A stretch of DNA of 64,000 bases from Streptomyces qinglanensis (GTDB taxonomy: Bacteria; Actinomycetota; Actinomycetes; Streptomycetales; Streptomycetaceae): positions 62,001 to 126,000 of the forward strand of contig NZ_FOGO01000019.1 of assembly GCF_900111245.1 (NCBI RefSeq). Reading direction: 5' to 3'. Position numbers and translations under genes: made by a program. Shown one piece after another: positions 7,967-16,652 of the stretch. Under the pieces are notes generated by a model that ran no database searches, had not been told where the DNA came from, and was given only the letters and a program-made list of their open reading frames with translations. Positions within the stretch are counted from its first letter, which is position 1; each line of letters starts with the position of its first letter.

Positions 7967-9646
7967 TCACACCGCGCCCGCTCCCGTGAGGGAACGCACC
8001 TCGGACTCGGCATACCGTGCCGGGTCCGCGTCGCCGCGGGAGAGCAGGGTGCCCAGCCAGCCGGCGAGGAAGCCCAGCGGGATGGAGACGAGGCCGGGGT
8101 TCTCCAACGGGAAACAGGCGAAGTCCCGGCCGGGGAACAGGGCCTGCGGGCTGCCCGAGACGACCGGTGAGAACACCACCAGGACAACCGCGGGCAGCAG
8201 CCCGCCGTAGACCGACCAGACGGCACCGCGTGTGGTGAACCGCCGCCAGAAGAGGGCGTACAGCAGGACCGGCAGATTGGCCGAGGCCGCGACGGCGAAG
8301 GCGAGCCCCACCAGGAACGCCACGTTCAGCTCCTGCGCGAGCAGGCTCAGCCCGATGGCGACGGCCCCGACGGCCACGGCGGCGACGCGGGCGACGGAGA
8401 CCTCGTCCGTCCGGTTGCCGTCGCCACGCTGCCGCTTCCGGCCGCCGCCACGCTGCCGCGGGAAGGGCGGGGAACCGGCGGGGTCACCCCGCCCGGCGGC
8501 GGTACCGGGCCGGGCGAACGACGCGTACAGGTCGTGTGCCGCGGCGGCCGAGGCGGCCAGGGTGATCCCCGCGACCACGGCCAGGATCGTGGCGAACGCG
8601 ACGGCGGCGACCAGGGCCGTCAGGGCGGCTCCCCCGGTGGAGTCAGCGCCGCCGCCCAGCTCGGCGGAGAGCAGTGGGACGGCCGTGTTCCCCGCTGGGC
8701 TCGACCGGCGCACGGCGTCCGGGCCCACCAGCGCGGCCGCGCCGGTGCCGAGCACGATGGTCATCAGGTAGAAGCTCCCGATGAGGCCGATCGCCCACAC
8801 CACCGACCGGCGGGCCGCCCGCGCGGTCGGCACGGTGTAGAAGCGGGCCAGGATGTGCGGAAGCCCGGCCGTGCCCAGCACGAGCGCCAGGCCGAGGCTG
8901 ACGAAGTCGAGCCGGGAGGCCCACCCGGCTCCGCCGTAGCGCAGACCGGGGGCGAGGAAGTCCGCGCCGTGGCCGCTGCGTCCGGCAGCACTGGTCAGCA
9001 GTTGGGCCAGGTCGCCGCCGAAGCGCAGCAGCACCAGGATGCTGAGCGTGAGCGCACCGCCCATCAGCAGCACCGCCTTGACGATCTGGATCCAGGTCGT
9101 CGCCCGCATCCCGCCGCAGATGACGTAGAAGACCATGAGCGCGCCCACACCCAGCACCGTCCAGGTGTGCGCGGCCGCCCCGTGGCTGCCCAGCAGGAGC
9201 GCCACCAGGCTGCCCGCGCCCACCATCTGCGCCACCAGGTACAGCACCGAGACCACCACCGAGGAGCACCCCAGCGCGATCCGCACGGGCCGTTCGCGCA
9301 TCCGTACCGCGACCACGTCGGCGAGGGTGTAGCGCCCGCAGTTGCGCACCAGTTCGGCGACAAGCAGCAGCACGAGCAGCCACGCCACCAGGAAGCCGAC
9401 GGAGTACAGCATCCCGTCGTAGCCGTAGAGCGCGATCAGTCCGGCTATGCCGAGGAAGGAGGCGGCGGACATGTAGTCACCGGCGAGGGCGAAACCATTC
9501 TCCAGAGGGGTGAAGAGGCGACTCCCGGCGTAGAACTCCTCTGCCGAGCCGCGCCGTCTGCTGCCGGCCCAGCTCGTGATGGCCAGGGTGGCGGCCACGA
9601 CGGCGCTGAACAGCAGCAGCGTCAGGGTCTGATGATGGCCGCTCAC
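7967..9646 (-). CDS. Cation/acetate symporter (SSS family, ActP-like)
   Basis: A 559-residue solute:sodium symporter with about 13 hydrophobic segments. It opens 'HHQTLTLLLFSAVVAATLA', followed by the family landmarks 'FYAGSRLFTPLENGFALAGDYMSAASFLG' (in part) and 'GLPHILARFYTVPTA'. These match monocarboxylate/acetate permeases of the ActP group. A cytoplasmic loop near residues 395-420 carries an Arg/Gly-rich insert (GGGRKRQRGDGNR). The GTG start overlaps the TGA of the upstream DUF485 gene by 4 bp, so the two are translationally coupled, as in yjcH-actP of other bacteria. It converges with the sensor kinase gene. Acetate or short monocarboxylate uptake is inferred from family and pairing. 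Confidence 0.9.
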   Translation of the reverse strand: MSGHHQTLTLLLFSAVVAATLAITSWAGSRRRGSAEEFYAGSRLFTPLENGFALAGDYMSAASFLGIAGLIALYGYDGMLYSVGFLVAWLLVLLLVAELVRNCGRYTLADVVAVRMRERPVRIALGCSSVVVSVLYLVAQMVGAGSLVALLLGSHGAAAHTWTVLGVGALMVFYVICGGMRATTWIQIVKAVLLMGGALTLSILVLLRFGGDLAQLLTSAAGRSGHGADFLAPGLRYGGAGWASRLDFVSLGLALVLGTAGLPHILARFYTVPTARAARRSVVWAIGLIGSFYLMTIVLGTGAAALVGPDAVRRSSPAGNTAVPLLSAELGGGADSTGGAALTALVAAVAFATILAVVAGITLAASAAAAHDLYASFARPGTAAGRGDPAGSPPFPRQRGGGRKRQRGDGNRTDEVSVARVAAVAVGAVAIGLSLLAQELNVAFLVGLAFAVAASANLPVLLYALFWRRFTTRGAVWSVYGGLLPAVVLVVFSPVVSGSPQALFPGRDFACFPLENPGLVSIPLGFLAGWLGTLLSRGDADPARYAESEVRSLTGAGAV

Positions 9647-10176
9647 CTCGCGGCCTCCCCGGCCGTTCCGGAAGCGGCCCCGCCGGGCCCGGCCGCCGCG
9701 ACCGCGCTGCGGGCCATGTCCTGGGTCTCCCAGCGCAGTTCGAGCGCGAGCCGGTCCCTGCGCAGTCGGGCGTGGCGCGTGTAGAGCCAGGTCAGCAGGA
9801 ATGTGGTGGCGAACTGCGCGAGACCGGCGACCATTCCCACGTTCAGCACCCCGGCCACGGATCTCGCCATCAGACCGGGTGCGCAGACCGCGAGCACCAC
9901 ATAGCCGAGATACCACAGCAGGAACGCCGCGCTGACGGGCAGCGCGAAGCGCCGGTAGCGGCGGCGTACCTGCTGGAAGGCGGCACTGCGCTGGACGGTG
10001 GGATAGACGCCGTACGCGGCAGGCGGCGCCGGCTCCCGCCGCGGAGGAGGTGGACCGGCCTGCTGGAGCGGGGTACCGGGAGGAGTGCCGTGGACCTCGG
10101 CCCCGCCCGTGGCCAGGACGTCGTACCAGGGATCGTCGATGCGCATGCCCCAGAATGCGCGCATCCTGAAGATCAC
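9643..10176 (-). CDS. DUF485 membrane protein, partner of the acetate symporter
   Basis: A protein of up to 177 residues. The C-terminal 110 residues hold the DUF485 unit: 'AFQQVRRRYRRFALPVSAAF' and 'LLWYLGYVVLAVCAPGLMA', a second transmembrane helix 'GLAQFATTFLLTWLYTRHA', and an Arg-rich cytoplasmic end. The N-terminal ~65 residues are Pro-rich and probably disordered. DUF485 genes are nearly always cotranscribed with ActP-type symporters, and here the stop overlaps the symporter start. The start is uncertain: GTG at 10176, ATG at 10164 and ATG at 10146 are all in frame and none has a strong ribosome site. A strong hairpin just upstream isolates this operon from parE. Confidence 0.85.
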   Translation of the reverse strand: MIFRMRAFWGMRIDDPWYDVLATGGAEVHGTPPGTPLQQAGPPPPRREPAPPAAYGVYPTVQRSAAFQQVRRRYRRFALPVSAAFLLWYLGYVVLAVCAPGLMARSVAGVLNVGMVAGLAQFATTFLLTWLYTRHARLRRDRLALELRWETQDMARSAVAAAGPGGAASGTAGEAAR

Positions 10177-10189
10177 CTTCAGCGCAATC

Positions 10190-10239
10190 CCACCCCTTCA
10201 CTCCTTCAGGTGAAACCTGGTTCTGGAGTGCAGGGGTGG
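10190..10239. terminator. Compound hairpin terminator after parE
   Basis: Three nested stems share one axis: CCACCCCT/AGGGGTGG (8 bp), CACTCC/GGAGTG (6 bp) and CAGGT/ACCTG with a GAA loop. It lies downstream of parE (minus strand) and immediately before the DUF485 gene, so it most likely ends the parE transcript. Confidence 0.75.
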
Positions 10240-10255
10240 GGCGCCGCAGGCCGGT

Positions 10256-10345
10256 GTGCCCTCGGTACCGGCCGATGTGCCGCCGGTGCCGGCGGGCGTG
10301 CTGCCGGTGCCGGCGGGCGTGCTGCCGGTGCCGGCCGGTGTGCTG
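10256..10345. repeat. 21-bp tandem repeat downstream of parE
   Basis: About four units of 21 bp (10256-10276, 10277-10297, 10298-10318, 10319-10339) share the core GTGCTGCCGGTGCCGGCGGG with a few changes; a fifth is broken at parE's stop codon. The unit is a multiple of three, and one minus-strand frame would read (GSTPAGT)n, but it is not parE's frame, so it is not part of the protein. Confidence 0.85.
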
Positions 10346-10349
10346 CCGG

Positions 10350-12473
10350 TCAGACGTCGATGCGGGAGCGGTCCAGCGTGGAGGCGGAGGAGCTGATGAA
10401 CTCCCGGCGCGGGGCCACTTCGCTGCCCATCAGCAAGGAGAACGCCTCCTCGGCCGCTTCCAGATCGCTGATGTTGATCCGCCGCAGCGTGCGGTGGCGC
10501 GGGTCCATGGTGGTCTCCGCGAGCTGGTCGGCGTCCATCTCGCCCAGGCCCTTGTAGCGCTGGATGGACTCCTTGTAGCGGACCTTCTTCCTCTCCAGCT
10601 CCAGCAGCGTCTGGCGCAGCTCGTTGTCCGAATAGGTGTACAGGTACTTGTCCTGCCCCTTCTTCGGGTTGATCAGCTCGATGCGGTGCAGCGGCGGCAC
10701 CGCGGAGAAGACCCTGCCCTCCTCGACCATCGGCCGCATGTAGCGCTGGAAGAGGGTCAGCAGCAGGCAGCGGATATGGGCGCCGTCCACGTCCGCGTCG
10801 GCCAGGAAGATGACCTTGCCGTACCGGGCCTGGTCGATGTCGAAGGTCCGTCCGGACCCGGCTCCTATCACCTGGATGATCGAGGAGCACTCGGCGTTCT
10901 TGAGCATGTCGGAGACCGACGACTTCTGCACGTTGAGGATCTTGCCGCGGATGGGCAGCAGCGCCTGGAACTCGGAGTTGCGGGCCACCTTGGCCGTCCC
11001 CAGCGCGGAGTCGCCCTCGACGATGAACACCTCGGTGCGGTCGATGTCGTCCGCGCGGCAGTCGGCCAGCTTGGCCGGCAGCGCGGAGGACTCCAGCGCG
11101 GTCTTCCTGCGCTGCGCCTCCTTGTGCTGCCGCGCGGCGACCCGGGTGCGGGCCGCGGCGGCGATCTTCTCCAGCACCGCCCGGGCCTGCGCCTTGGCGT
11201 CCCTCTTGGAGGAGGTCAGGAACGCCTTCAGCTCCTTGGCCACGACCTGGGTGACGATGCGCGAGGCGGCCGAGGTGCCCAGCACCTCCTTGGTCTGCCC
11301 CTCGAACTGGGGCTCCGCCAGCCGGACCGTCACCACGGCGGTCAGCCCCTCCAACGCGTCGTCCTTGACGACGTCGTCGTCGGCGACCTTCAGCAACCGG
11401 TGCGTACGCAGCGCCTCGTTGACCGTCTTGGTGACCGAACGCTCGAACCCGGAGACGTGGGTACCGCCCTTGGGGGTGGCGATGATGTTGACGAACGACT
11501 TGAGCGTCGTGTCGTACCCCGTCCCCCAGCGCAGCGCGATGTCGACGCCCAGCTCGCGCTGCACCTCGGTGGGGATCATGTGCCCGCGGTCGTCCAGCAC
11601 CGGCACGGTCTCCTTGAAGGTGCCCTTGCCCTGCAGCCGCAGCCCGTCGCAGACCGCCCGGTCCGGCGCGAGGTACTCGCAGAACTCGCTGATACCGCCG
11701 TCGTAGTGGAACGTCTCCTCCGCGACGCCTTCGTCCTCCAGGCGGCGCTCGTCCCGCACGACGATCGTCAGTCCGGGTACCAGGAAGGCCGTCTGGCGGG
11801 CCCGCGCGTGCAGCGTCTCCAGTGACAGCTTGGCGTCCTTGAGGAAGATCTGCCGGTCCCCCCAGTAGCGCACCCGGGTCCCCGTACGGGTCTTGGGGAC
11901 CTTCTTGCCCTTGAGCAGCCCGCTCGAGGGGTCGAACGGCGCGTCGGGCCCGGACTCGGTGAAGATGCCGGGCACACCGCGGCGGAAGCTGATGCTGTGG
12001 GTCCTGCCGTGGAGGTCGACCTCGACGTCCAGCCGGGAGGAGAGCGCGTTGACGACCGAGGCGCCCACGCCGTGCAGACCGCCGGAGGCCGCATAGGCAC
12101 CGCCCCCGAACTTGCCGCCGGCATGCAGCTTGGTCATCACGACCTCGACCCCGGAGAGCCCGGTCTTGGGCTCCACATCCACCGGGATGCCGCGGCCGTT
12201 GTCGCCGACCTCGACCGAGCCGTCGTCGTGCAGGGTGACCTCGATGCGGTCGCAGTAGCCGCCCAGGGCTTCGTCGACCGAGTTGTCGATGATCTCCCAG
12301 AGGCAGTGCATCAGGCCGCGACTGTCCGTCGAGCCGATGTACATGCCGGGCCGCTTGCGGACGGCCTCGAGCCCCTCCAGAACGAGCAGATGCCGCGCTG
12401 TGTAATTGGAACCGCCCTCGCGGTCTGCCCCGGTCAGCAGTGCGGTGGACGGCACGGACATGTCGGCGGTCAC
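10350..12473 (-). CDS. parE: DNA topoisomerase IV subunit B
   Basis: A 707-residue type IIA topoisomerase ATPase subunit. The GHKL ATP site is read in order: 'EIIDNSVDEALGG', 'DNGRGIPVD', 'LHAGGKFGGGAYAASGGLHGVG'. Next come the transducer lysine region (QTKEVLGTSAA) and the TOPRIM domain ('EVFIVEGDSALGTAK' and 'LADADVDGAHI'). The C-terminal 'RYKGLGEMDADQLAETTMD' is the standard GyrB/ParE end. The size matches ParE of streptomycetes rather than the longer GyrB of some groups. The GTG at 12473 has GAGGAG 9 nt upstream. It works with ParC, whose 3' end opens this window, to decatenate daughter chromosomes. Transcription probably comes from the 520-bp spacer shared with the DUF7455 gene. Confidence 0.93.
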   Translation of the reverse strand: MTADMSVPSTALLTGADREGGSNYTARHLLVLEGLEAVRKRPGMYIGSTDSRGLMHCLWEIIDNSVDEALGGYCDRIEVTLHDDGSVEVGDNGRGIPVDVEPKTGLSGVEVVMTKLHAGGKFGGGAYAASGGLHGVGASVVNALSSRLDVEVDLHGRTHSISFRRGVPGIFTESGPDAPFDPSSGLLKGKKVPKTRTGTRVRYWGDRQIFLKDAKLSLETLHARARQTAFLVPGLTIVVRDERRLEDEGVAEETFHYDGGISEFCEYLAPDRAVCDGLRLQGKGTFKETVPVLDDRGHMIPTEVQRELGVDIALRWGTGYDTTLKSFVNIIATPKGGTHVSGFERSVTKTVNEALRTHRLLKVADDDVVKDDALEGLTAVVTVRLAEPQFEGQTKEVLGTSAASRIVTQVVAKELKAFLTSSKRDAKAQARAVLEKIAAAARTRVAARQHKEAQRRKTALESSALPAKLADCRADDIDRTEVFIVEGDSALGTAKVARNSEFQALLPIRGKILNVQKSSVSDMLKNAECSSIIQVIGAGSGRTFDIDQARYGKVIFLADADVDGAHIRCLLLTLFQRYMRPMVEEGRVFSAVPPLHRIELINPKKGQDKYLYTYSDNELRQTLLELERKKVRYKESIQRYKGLGEMDADQLAETTMDPRHRTLRRINISDLEAAEEAFSLLMGSEVAPRREFISSSASTLDRSRIDV

Positions 12474-12993
12474 GCGGTTCGCTCCTCGCTGAATTCTGCA
12501 TGAGACGGCTGGGTTGCCGCGTCAGAGGGTACCGAGGCCCAAGAGGGCACGTGGCGTGCGACCCAGCGGACGGAACAGGAGAACTGCCATGCTATCCCAC
12601 GTTCGATATCCTGTTCGATAAGAGCTCGGGTGCCGTACACATCACGTTCCCATCGAGGCATGAACCATTTAGGCTCCGGGCACGTCCTCCACAACGCCGG
12701 GTTGAACGGCTCGGAGTCGGAGGACGACACAACGCCACGAAACAGACCTGCCAGCGCCACTGGCAGAGCCGGCCACCACCCACCGTCACAGACCGAACGA
12801 CAGACCGAACACATCGACGGACCACCGACGGAAAGCCCCCAACCCCTGCAATACGGCCCATTCGCCGCCACCCGGCAACAATCCGGCCTCCCGGCCAAAA
12901 AAGTTCGGGAATGAAGGCCAGTGCGGGAACGTTTTCGGCCTGGTTGGATGTTGACCCTGGTACGACAGCTCGTCGAGCTAGAGAAGAGGCGAC
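12474..12993. other. Divergent promoter region between parE and the DUF7455 gene
   Basis: No gene is supported on either strand. Notable content: a direct repeat GTTCGATA (12601-12622 area), a minus-strand TAGCAT hexamer (12589-12594) that could be the parE -10 element, a comparatively A/C-rich block (12700-12860) unlike the flanking coding DNA, and GAGAAGAGG just before the DUF7455 GTG. GGGAAC at about 12927 may be an ECF-sigma -35, but the -10 is unclear. Confidence 0.5.
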
Positions 12994-13224
12994 GTGACTA
13001 CAGTTCTGACCCCCGCGACTCCGCTGACGGCAGCCGACCGCTGTGACCGGTGCAACGCTCAGGCGTACCTGCGCGTTGTCCTCGTGAGCGGCGGAGAGCT
13101 GCTGTTCTGCGCCCACCATGGCCGCAAGTTCGAGCCGGAGCTCAAGAAGATCGCCGCGGAGATACAGGACGAGACGGAGAAGCTCACCGCGACTCCCGCG
13201 ACCGCAGGCGAAGACGAACGCTGA
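12994..13224 (+). CDS. DUF7455 family small zinc-binding-like protein
   Basis: A 76-residue protein conserved beside hrdB and parE in actinobacteria. 'ADRCDRCNAQAYLRVVL' followed by 'GELLFCAHHGRKFEPEL' gives a CxxC...CxHH arrangement like a one-metal zinc ribbon. The C-terminal third is a charged helix (LKKIAAEIQDETEKL) and a Thr/Ala/Glu tail. The GTG start has AGAGG with suitable spacing. Function is not known; size and zinc-knuckle pattern suggest a small DNA- or RNA polymerase-associated factor, which is inference only. It is monocistronic and ends at a strong terminator. Confidence 0.82.
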   Translation: MTTVLTPATPLTAADRCDRCNAQAYLRVVLVSGGELLFCAHHGRKFEPELKKIAAEIQDETEKLTATPATAGEDER

Positions 13225-13234
13225 CCTGCTGAAC

Positions 13235-13309
13235 CGACGCTTCGCGTCCACGTCCGAAACGACGCTTCGCGTCCACGTCCGGAACGACGCTTCGCGTCCA
13301 CGTCCGACG
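13235..13309. repeat. Three-copy 25-bp tandem repeat after the DUF7455 gene
   Basis: Three almost identical units start at 13235, 13260 and 13285 with core CGACGCTTCGCGTCCACGTC. They lie between the stop codon and the terminator, so they are transcribed but not translated. The unit contains GACGC/GCGTC complementarity and could form small hairpins in the 3' RNA. Confidence 0.9.
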
Positions 13310-13334
13310 AGCTTCCCCGGCGCAGGCCGGATCC

Positions 13335-13373
13335 GGCGGACGGTCCTCCCGACCTTCGGGAGGACCGTCCGCC
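13335..13373 (+). terminator. Terminator of the DUF7455 gene
   Basis: A perfect 18-bp stem (GGCGGACGGTCCTCCCGA paired with 13356-13373) with a 3-nt loop CCT. It is one of the strongest hairpins in the window and may also serve the convergent protease gene ending at 13640. Confidence 0.88.
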
Positions 13374-13639
13374 CTCGTCATTCGCGGCCCCGGACCCGAC
13401 GGGAGCACCCACAGCACCGCCGCGTGACGCCTGCCCCTCCTGCGTGACGCCTGCCCACGTCGCGTGAGCCCTGTCCACCCGCCTCCGGTCAACGACACAG
13501 CGTGCCGCTCTCGTCCGGACGGGTGACAAGGTCGGCGCCCGGCCGAGGTGCGCCACCGCTCGCGGGCCTCGCGCCCCGTCACCTCGCCCGCTCCGGCCCC
13601 CGGGCCCGGAGCCCCGCGGGAGCGCGCCTCGCGGCCCCT

Positions 13640-14554
13640 TCAGCTCCCGGCTGGGGCAGGGGCGCCGTCCTGGTCCCCGATGAAGGATCCGACCGCGGAG
13701 ATCCGCGTATAGACGCCCGGACGTCCCGCCTGACCACAGCCGATCCCCCACGAGACGAGTCCCACGAGCTTGCCCCGGGCGACCAGCGGACCCCCGCTGT
13801 CCCCCTGGCAGGCGTCCTTGCCGCCCTGCTTCAACCCGGCACACATCATGGTCGCCGGGTCGTAGGTTCCGTCCAGGGAACCGGGATAGGCCCGTCGGCA
13901 GTCCGCATCCGGCAGGACGTTCACCCGTGCGGCGTGCAGGGTGGTCGCGTAATCCGCACGGCCGGTGGTGTCGCCCCAGCCGTAGACCGAGGCCGGTGTG
14001 CCGGCCCGGTAGCCGGGATCACCTTCCTGGGCCAACGGAAGGACGGACTCCCGCGGCACGGAGGACGCCAGGTGCAGCACCGCGATGTCGCCTCTGTTGG
14101 ATGTCGGGTCGTAGTCCGGGTTGACCCTCGACGACTCGACTGCGATCTCCTTGCCCGCCGTGCTCGTCAGATCCCCGCGCCCGGTGATCACGCGCAGGTC
14201 GTCGACCTGGGAGGAGTCGGCCCCCAACACCTCACGGCTGAGGCAGTGCGCCGCCGTGACCGCCGTGCGCGGTCCGACCAGAGCGCCACCGCAGAACTGG
14301 CCGGAGCGCCGCGGCCCGAACCGGGCCCGGCTGGAGAGCGCCACCACCCACGGATGCGCCTCGGCACTCACCGGGGAGCCTCCGATGACGACCTTGCCGG
14401 GACTCGCGTCGTGGGCGGGGGACTGCGCGACGGACTGCGGAGCCACCGAAGCGAGCAGCACCGCTATGAGCGCTGCCCCCAGGACGAGGGGGCGACTTCC
14501 GGGACGCCCCCCGACGCGGCGGGCTCCTGTTCGCTTACAGCGCATCGATCGCAT
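13640..14554 (-). CDS. Secreted trypsin-like serine protease (S1 family)
   Basis: A 304-residue preprotease. A basic n-region (MRSMRCKRTGARRVGGR), a hydrophobic core (PLVLGAALIAVLLASVAPQSV) and an Ala-rich cleavage region form a Sec or Tat signal. The mature enzyme begins near 'VVIGGSPVSAEAHPWVVAL', like the IVGG activation end of trypsins. The triad is complete: His in 'TAAHC', Asp in 'RGDIAVL', Ser in 'QGDSGGPLV'. 'KDACQGDSGGP' places Asp six residues before Ser, so trypsin-like Arg/Lys specificity is expected. ATG at 14554 has AGGAGG 8 nt upstream. It lies just downstream of hrdB but is separated from it by a terminator. Confidence 0.92.
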   Translation of the reverse strand: MRSMRCKRTGARRVGGRPGSRPLVLGAALIAVLLASVAPQSVAQSPAHDASPGKVVIGGSPVSAEAHPWVVALSSRARFGPRRSGQFCGGALVGPRTAVTAAHCLSREVLGADSSQVDDLRVITGRGDLTSTAGKEIAVESSRVNPDYDPTSNRGDIAVLHLASSVPRESVLPLAQEGDPGYRAGTPASVYGWGDTTGRADYATTLHAARVNVLPDADCRRAYPGSLDGTYDPATMMCAGLKQGGKDACQGDSGGPLVARGKLVGLVSWGIGCGQAGRPGVYTRISAVGSFIGDQDGAPAPAGS

Positions 14555-15041
14555 GAGACCGGCCTCCTGACCGTACGGAACTCTCTGGCTACCCAGGGTG
14601 TTCCGGGTGCACGCGACTCGCATCCCGGGAGACCCGGGACGAGCGCTGAACATTCATACAGGTGAGCGGACGCCGCGCCCGGCTCGACAGGCGCCGGACC
14701 GGCACTGCGGGGTCTTCACCGGCGTTGCAGGTTCTGCGCTGCCGGGCGCGCGCCGCCGGATCTGCGCCACCGGCGCGGCGGACACCGCCTGGCGGGACGG
14801 GGGGGGGGAGCTCACGGATGGAGCCCGGCAGCACTGAGGCCGGTGAACCCCTGATTCGGGTTCACCGGCCTCGTGTTCCGCCGTATCCGGTCCTACCGCC
14901 GCGACCGGATCTCCGTGCTTCTGTGATTCCGTGATTCCGTGCTTGCGGCAACGGGTGGTTCCCGCGATGCGGACCGCCCGTGGACGCCCCGGTCGGCGGC
15001 TGCGCCGTCGGTCCGCAGCCGTCCGCCGGTCCAGCAGTCCG
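14555..15041. other. Spacer between hrdB and the protease gene
   Basis: It holds the hrdB terminator and the protease promoter, but no gene. A run of ten G residues (14799-14808) is a slippage- and sequencing-error-prone tract. It lies outside coding sequence, so no phase-variable protein is implied. Confidence 0.6.
14836..14872 (-). terminator. hrdB terminator
   Basis: A 15-bp perfect stem (GAGGCCGGTGAACCC paired with 14858-14872) with a 7-nt loop, 170 bp past the hrdB stop codon on the transcribed side. Confidence 0.8.
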
Positions 15042-16652
15042 TCAGTCCAGGTAGTCGCGCAGGACCTGGGACCTGGAGGGGTGTCGCAGCTTGGACATGG
15101 TCTTCGACTCGATCTGCCGGATACGCTCCCGCGTGACGCCGTAGACCTTGCCGATCTCGTCGAGCGTCTTGGGCTGGCCGTCGGTCAGACCGAAACGCAT
15201 CGAGACGACGCCCGCCTCGCGCTCGCTGAGCGTGTCGAGCACAGAGTGCAGCTGCTCCTGCAGGAGCGTGAAGCTGACCGCGTCCGCCGGGACGACCGCC
15301 TCGGAGTCCTCGATCAGATCGCCGAACTCGCTGTCCCCGTCCTCGCCCAGCGGAGTGTGCAGCGAGATCGGCTCCCGGCCGTACTTCTGGACCTCGACGA
15401 CCTTCTCGGGCGTCATGTCCAGCTCCTTGGCCAGCTCCTCCGGGGTGGGCTCGCGGCCCAGGTCCTGGAGCATCTGGCGCTGCACACGGGCGAGCTTGTT
15501 GATGACCTCGACCATGTGCACCGGGATCCGGATGGTGCGGGCCTGATCGGCCATGGCGCGGGTGATGGCCTGGCGGATCCACCACGTCGCGTACGTCGAG
15601 AACTTGTAGCCCTTGGTGTAGTCGAACTTCTCGACCGCACGGATCAGACCCAGGTTGCCCTCCTGGATCAGGTCCAGGAACAGCATCCCGCGGCCCGTGT
15701 AGCGCTTGGCCAGCGAGACCACCAGACGGAGGTTGGCCTCCAGCAGGTGGTTCTTGGCGCGGCGCCCGTCCTCGGCGATGATCTCCAGCTCCCGCTGGAG
15801 CTTGGGGGCCAGCTTCTCCTCGACGGCCAGCTTGTCCTCCGCGAAGAGACCGGCCTCGATCCGCTTGGCGAGTTCGACCTCCTGCTCCGCGTTGAGGAGC
15901 GGCACCTTGCCGATCTGCTTGAGGTAGTCCTTGACCGGGTCGGCCGTGGCGCCCGCGGCGGCGACCTGCTGGGCCGGCGCGTCGTCCTCGTCATCGTCGG
16001 AGATGACGAAGCCCTCGTTCTCGTTCTTGATCTCCGCGGCAGGACCGTCCTCAGGGCCCGGCTTGCCGGCGGGCTTGGGAGCGATGTCCTCCACCAGCTC
16101 CTCGTCGCCCTCCAGGAGTTCGTCGACGACGTCGGACTTCTTGGCCGCGGTCTTCTTGGGCGCGGCCGCCTTCTTGGCTGCGGTCTTCTTCGCCGCGGTC
16201 TTCTTGGCGGCAGCCTTCTTCGCAGGCTTCGGCGCGACGTCCTCCCCGGCGGCACCCTGTTCCGGGGCGGCAGCCGCGACAGGAGCCGAGGCAGCAGCCG
16301 GGGCAACCGGAGCCGCACTCGCCGGAGCGGCCTTCTTGGCCGGTGCGGGCTTGGCAGCGACCGTCTTGGTGGCGGTGCGCTTGGGCTGGGTCTTCGCTGC
16401 GACGCTCTTGCGGGTGCGCTTGGGCGCCTCGGCTGCACTCACCATCAGCGTCACACCCTCCTCGTCGAGGATCTGGTTGAGGCTGCGCAGAACGTTCTTC
16501 CACTGGGTTGGCGGAATCTGGTCAGCCTCGAAGGCCCGGCGCACGTCGTCGCCGGCGATCTGCCCCTCAGCCTTCCCTCGCTCGATGAGCGCCATCACGG
16601 ACTCGGATTCGGCGATCTCCGCGGGGAGAGTACGGGATGTGCTGGCCGACAC
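15042..16652 (-). CDS. hrdB: Principal RNA polymerase sigma factor HrdB
   Basis: A 536-residue group 1 sigma-70. From the N-terminus: region 1.1-like segment (ESESVMALIERGKAEGQIAG), a Lys/Ala/Pro-rich disordered stretch (AAKKTAAKKTAAKKAAAPKK) typical of actinobacterial SigA/HrdB, region 1.2 (DPVKDYLKQIGKVPLL), region 2 (LRLVVSLAKRYTGRGMLFLD... FSTYATWWIRQAITRA), region 3, and region 4 with the -35-binding helix (LDEIGKVYGVTRERIRQIES). The GTG at 16652 (V-SASTSRTLPAEIAE) matches the known HrdB N-terminus and has AGAGG 6 nt upstream; a TTG two codons earlier is less likely. It directs housekeeping transcription. A candidate ECF-type promoter lies about 145 bp upstream. Confidence 0.97.
   Translation of the reverse strand: MSASTSRTLPAEIAESESVMALIERGKAEGQIAGDDVRRAFEADQIPPTQWKNVLRSLNQILDEEGVTLMVSAAEAPKRTRKSVAAKTQPKRTATKTVAAKPAPAKKAAPASAAPVAPAAASAPVAAAAPEQGAAGEDVAPKPAKKAAAKKTAAKKTAAKKAAAPKKTAAKKSDVVDELLEGDEELVEDIAPKPAGKPGPEDGPAAEIKNENEGFVISDDDEDDAPAQQVAAAGATADPVKDYLKQIGKVPLLNAEQEVELAKRIEAGLFAEDKLAVEEKLAPKLQRELEIIAEDGRRAKNHLLEANLRLVVSLAKRYTGRGMLFLDLIQEGNLGLIRAVEKFDYTKGYKFSTYATWWIRQAITRAMADQARTIRIPVHMVEVINKLARVQRQMLQDLGREPTPEELAKELDMTPEKVVEVQKYGREPISLHTPLGEDGDSEFGDLIEDSEAVVPADAVSFTLLQEQLHSVLDTLSEREAGVVSMRFGLTDGQPKTLDEIGKVYGVTRERIRQIESKTMSKLRHPSRSQVLRDYLD

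Noticed and set aside
12662..12678. Second iron box suggested by TTTAGGCTCC.
   Set aside because: Only 8 consecutive matches and no second half-site; not adjacent to a start codon.
14799..14808. G10 tract as a phase-variation switch.
   Set aside because: It is in non-coding DNA between two co-oriented genes; no gene frame or promoter spacing depends on it.
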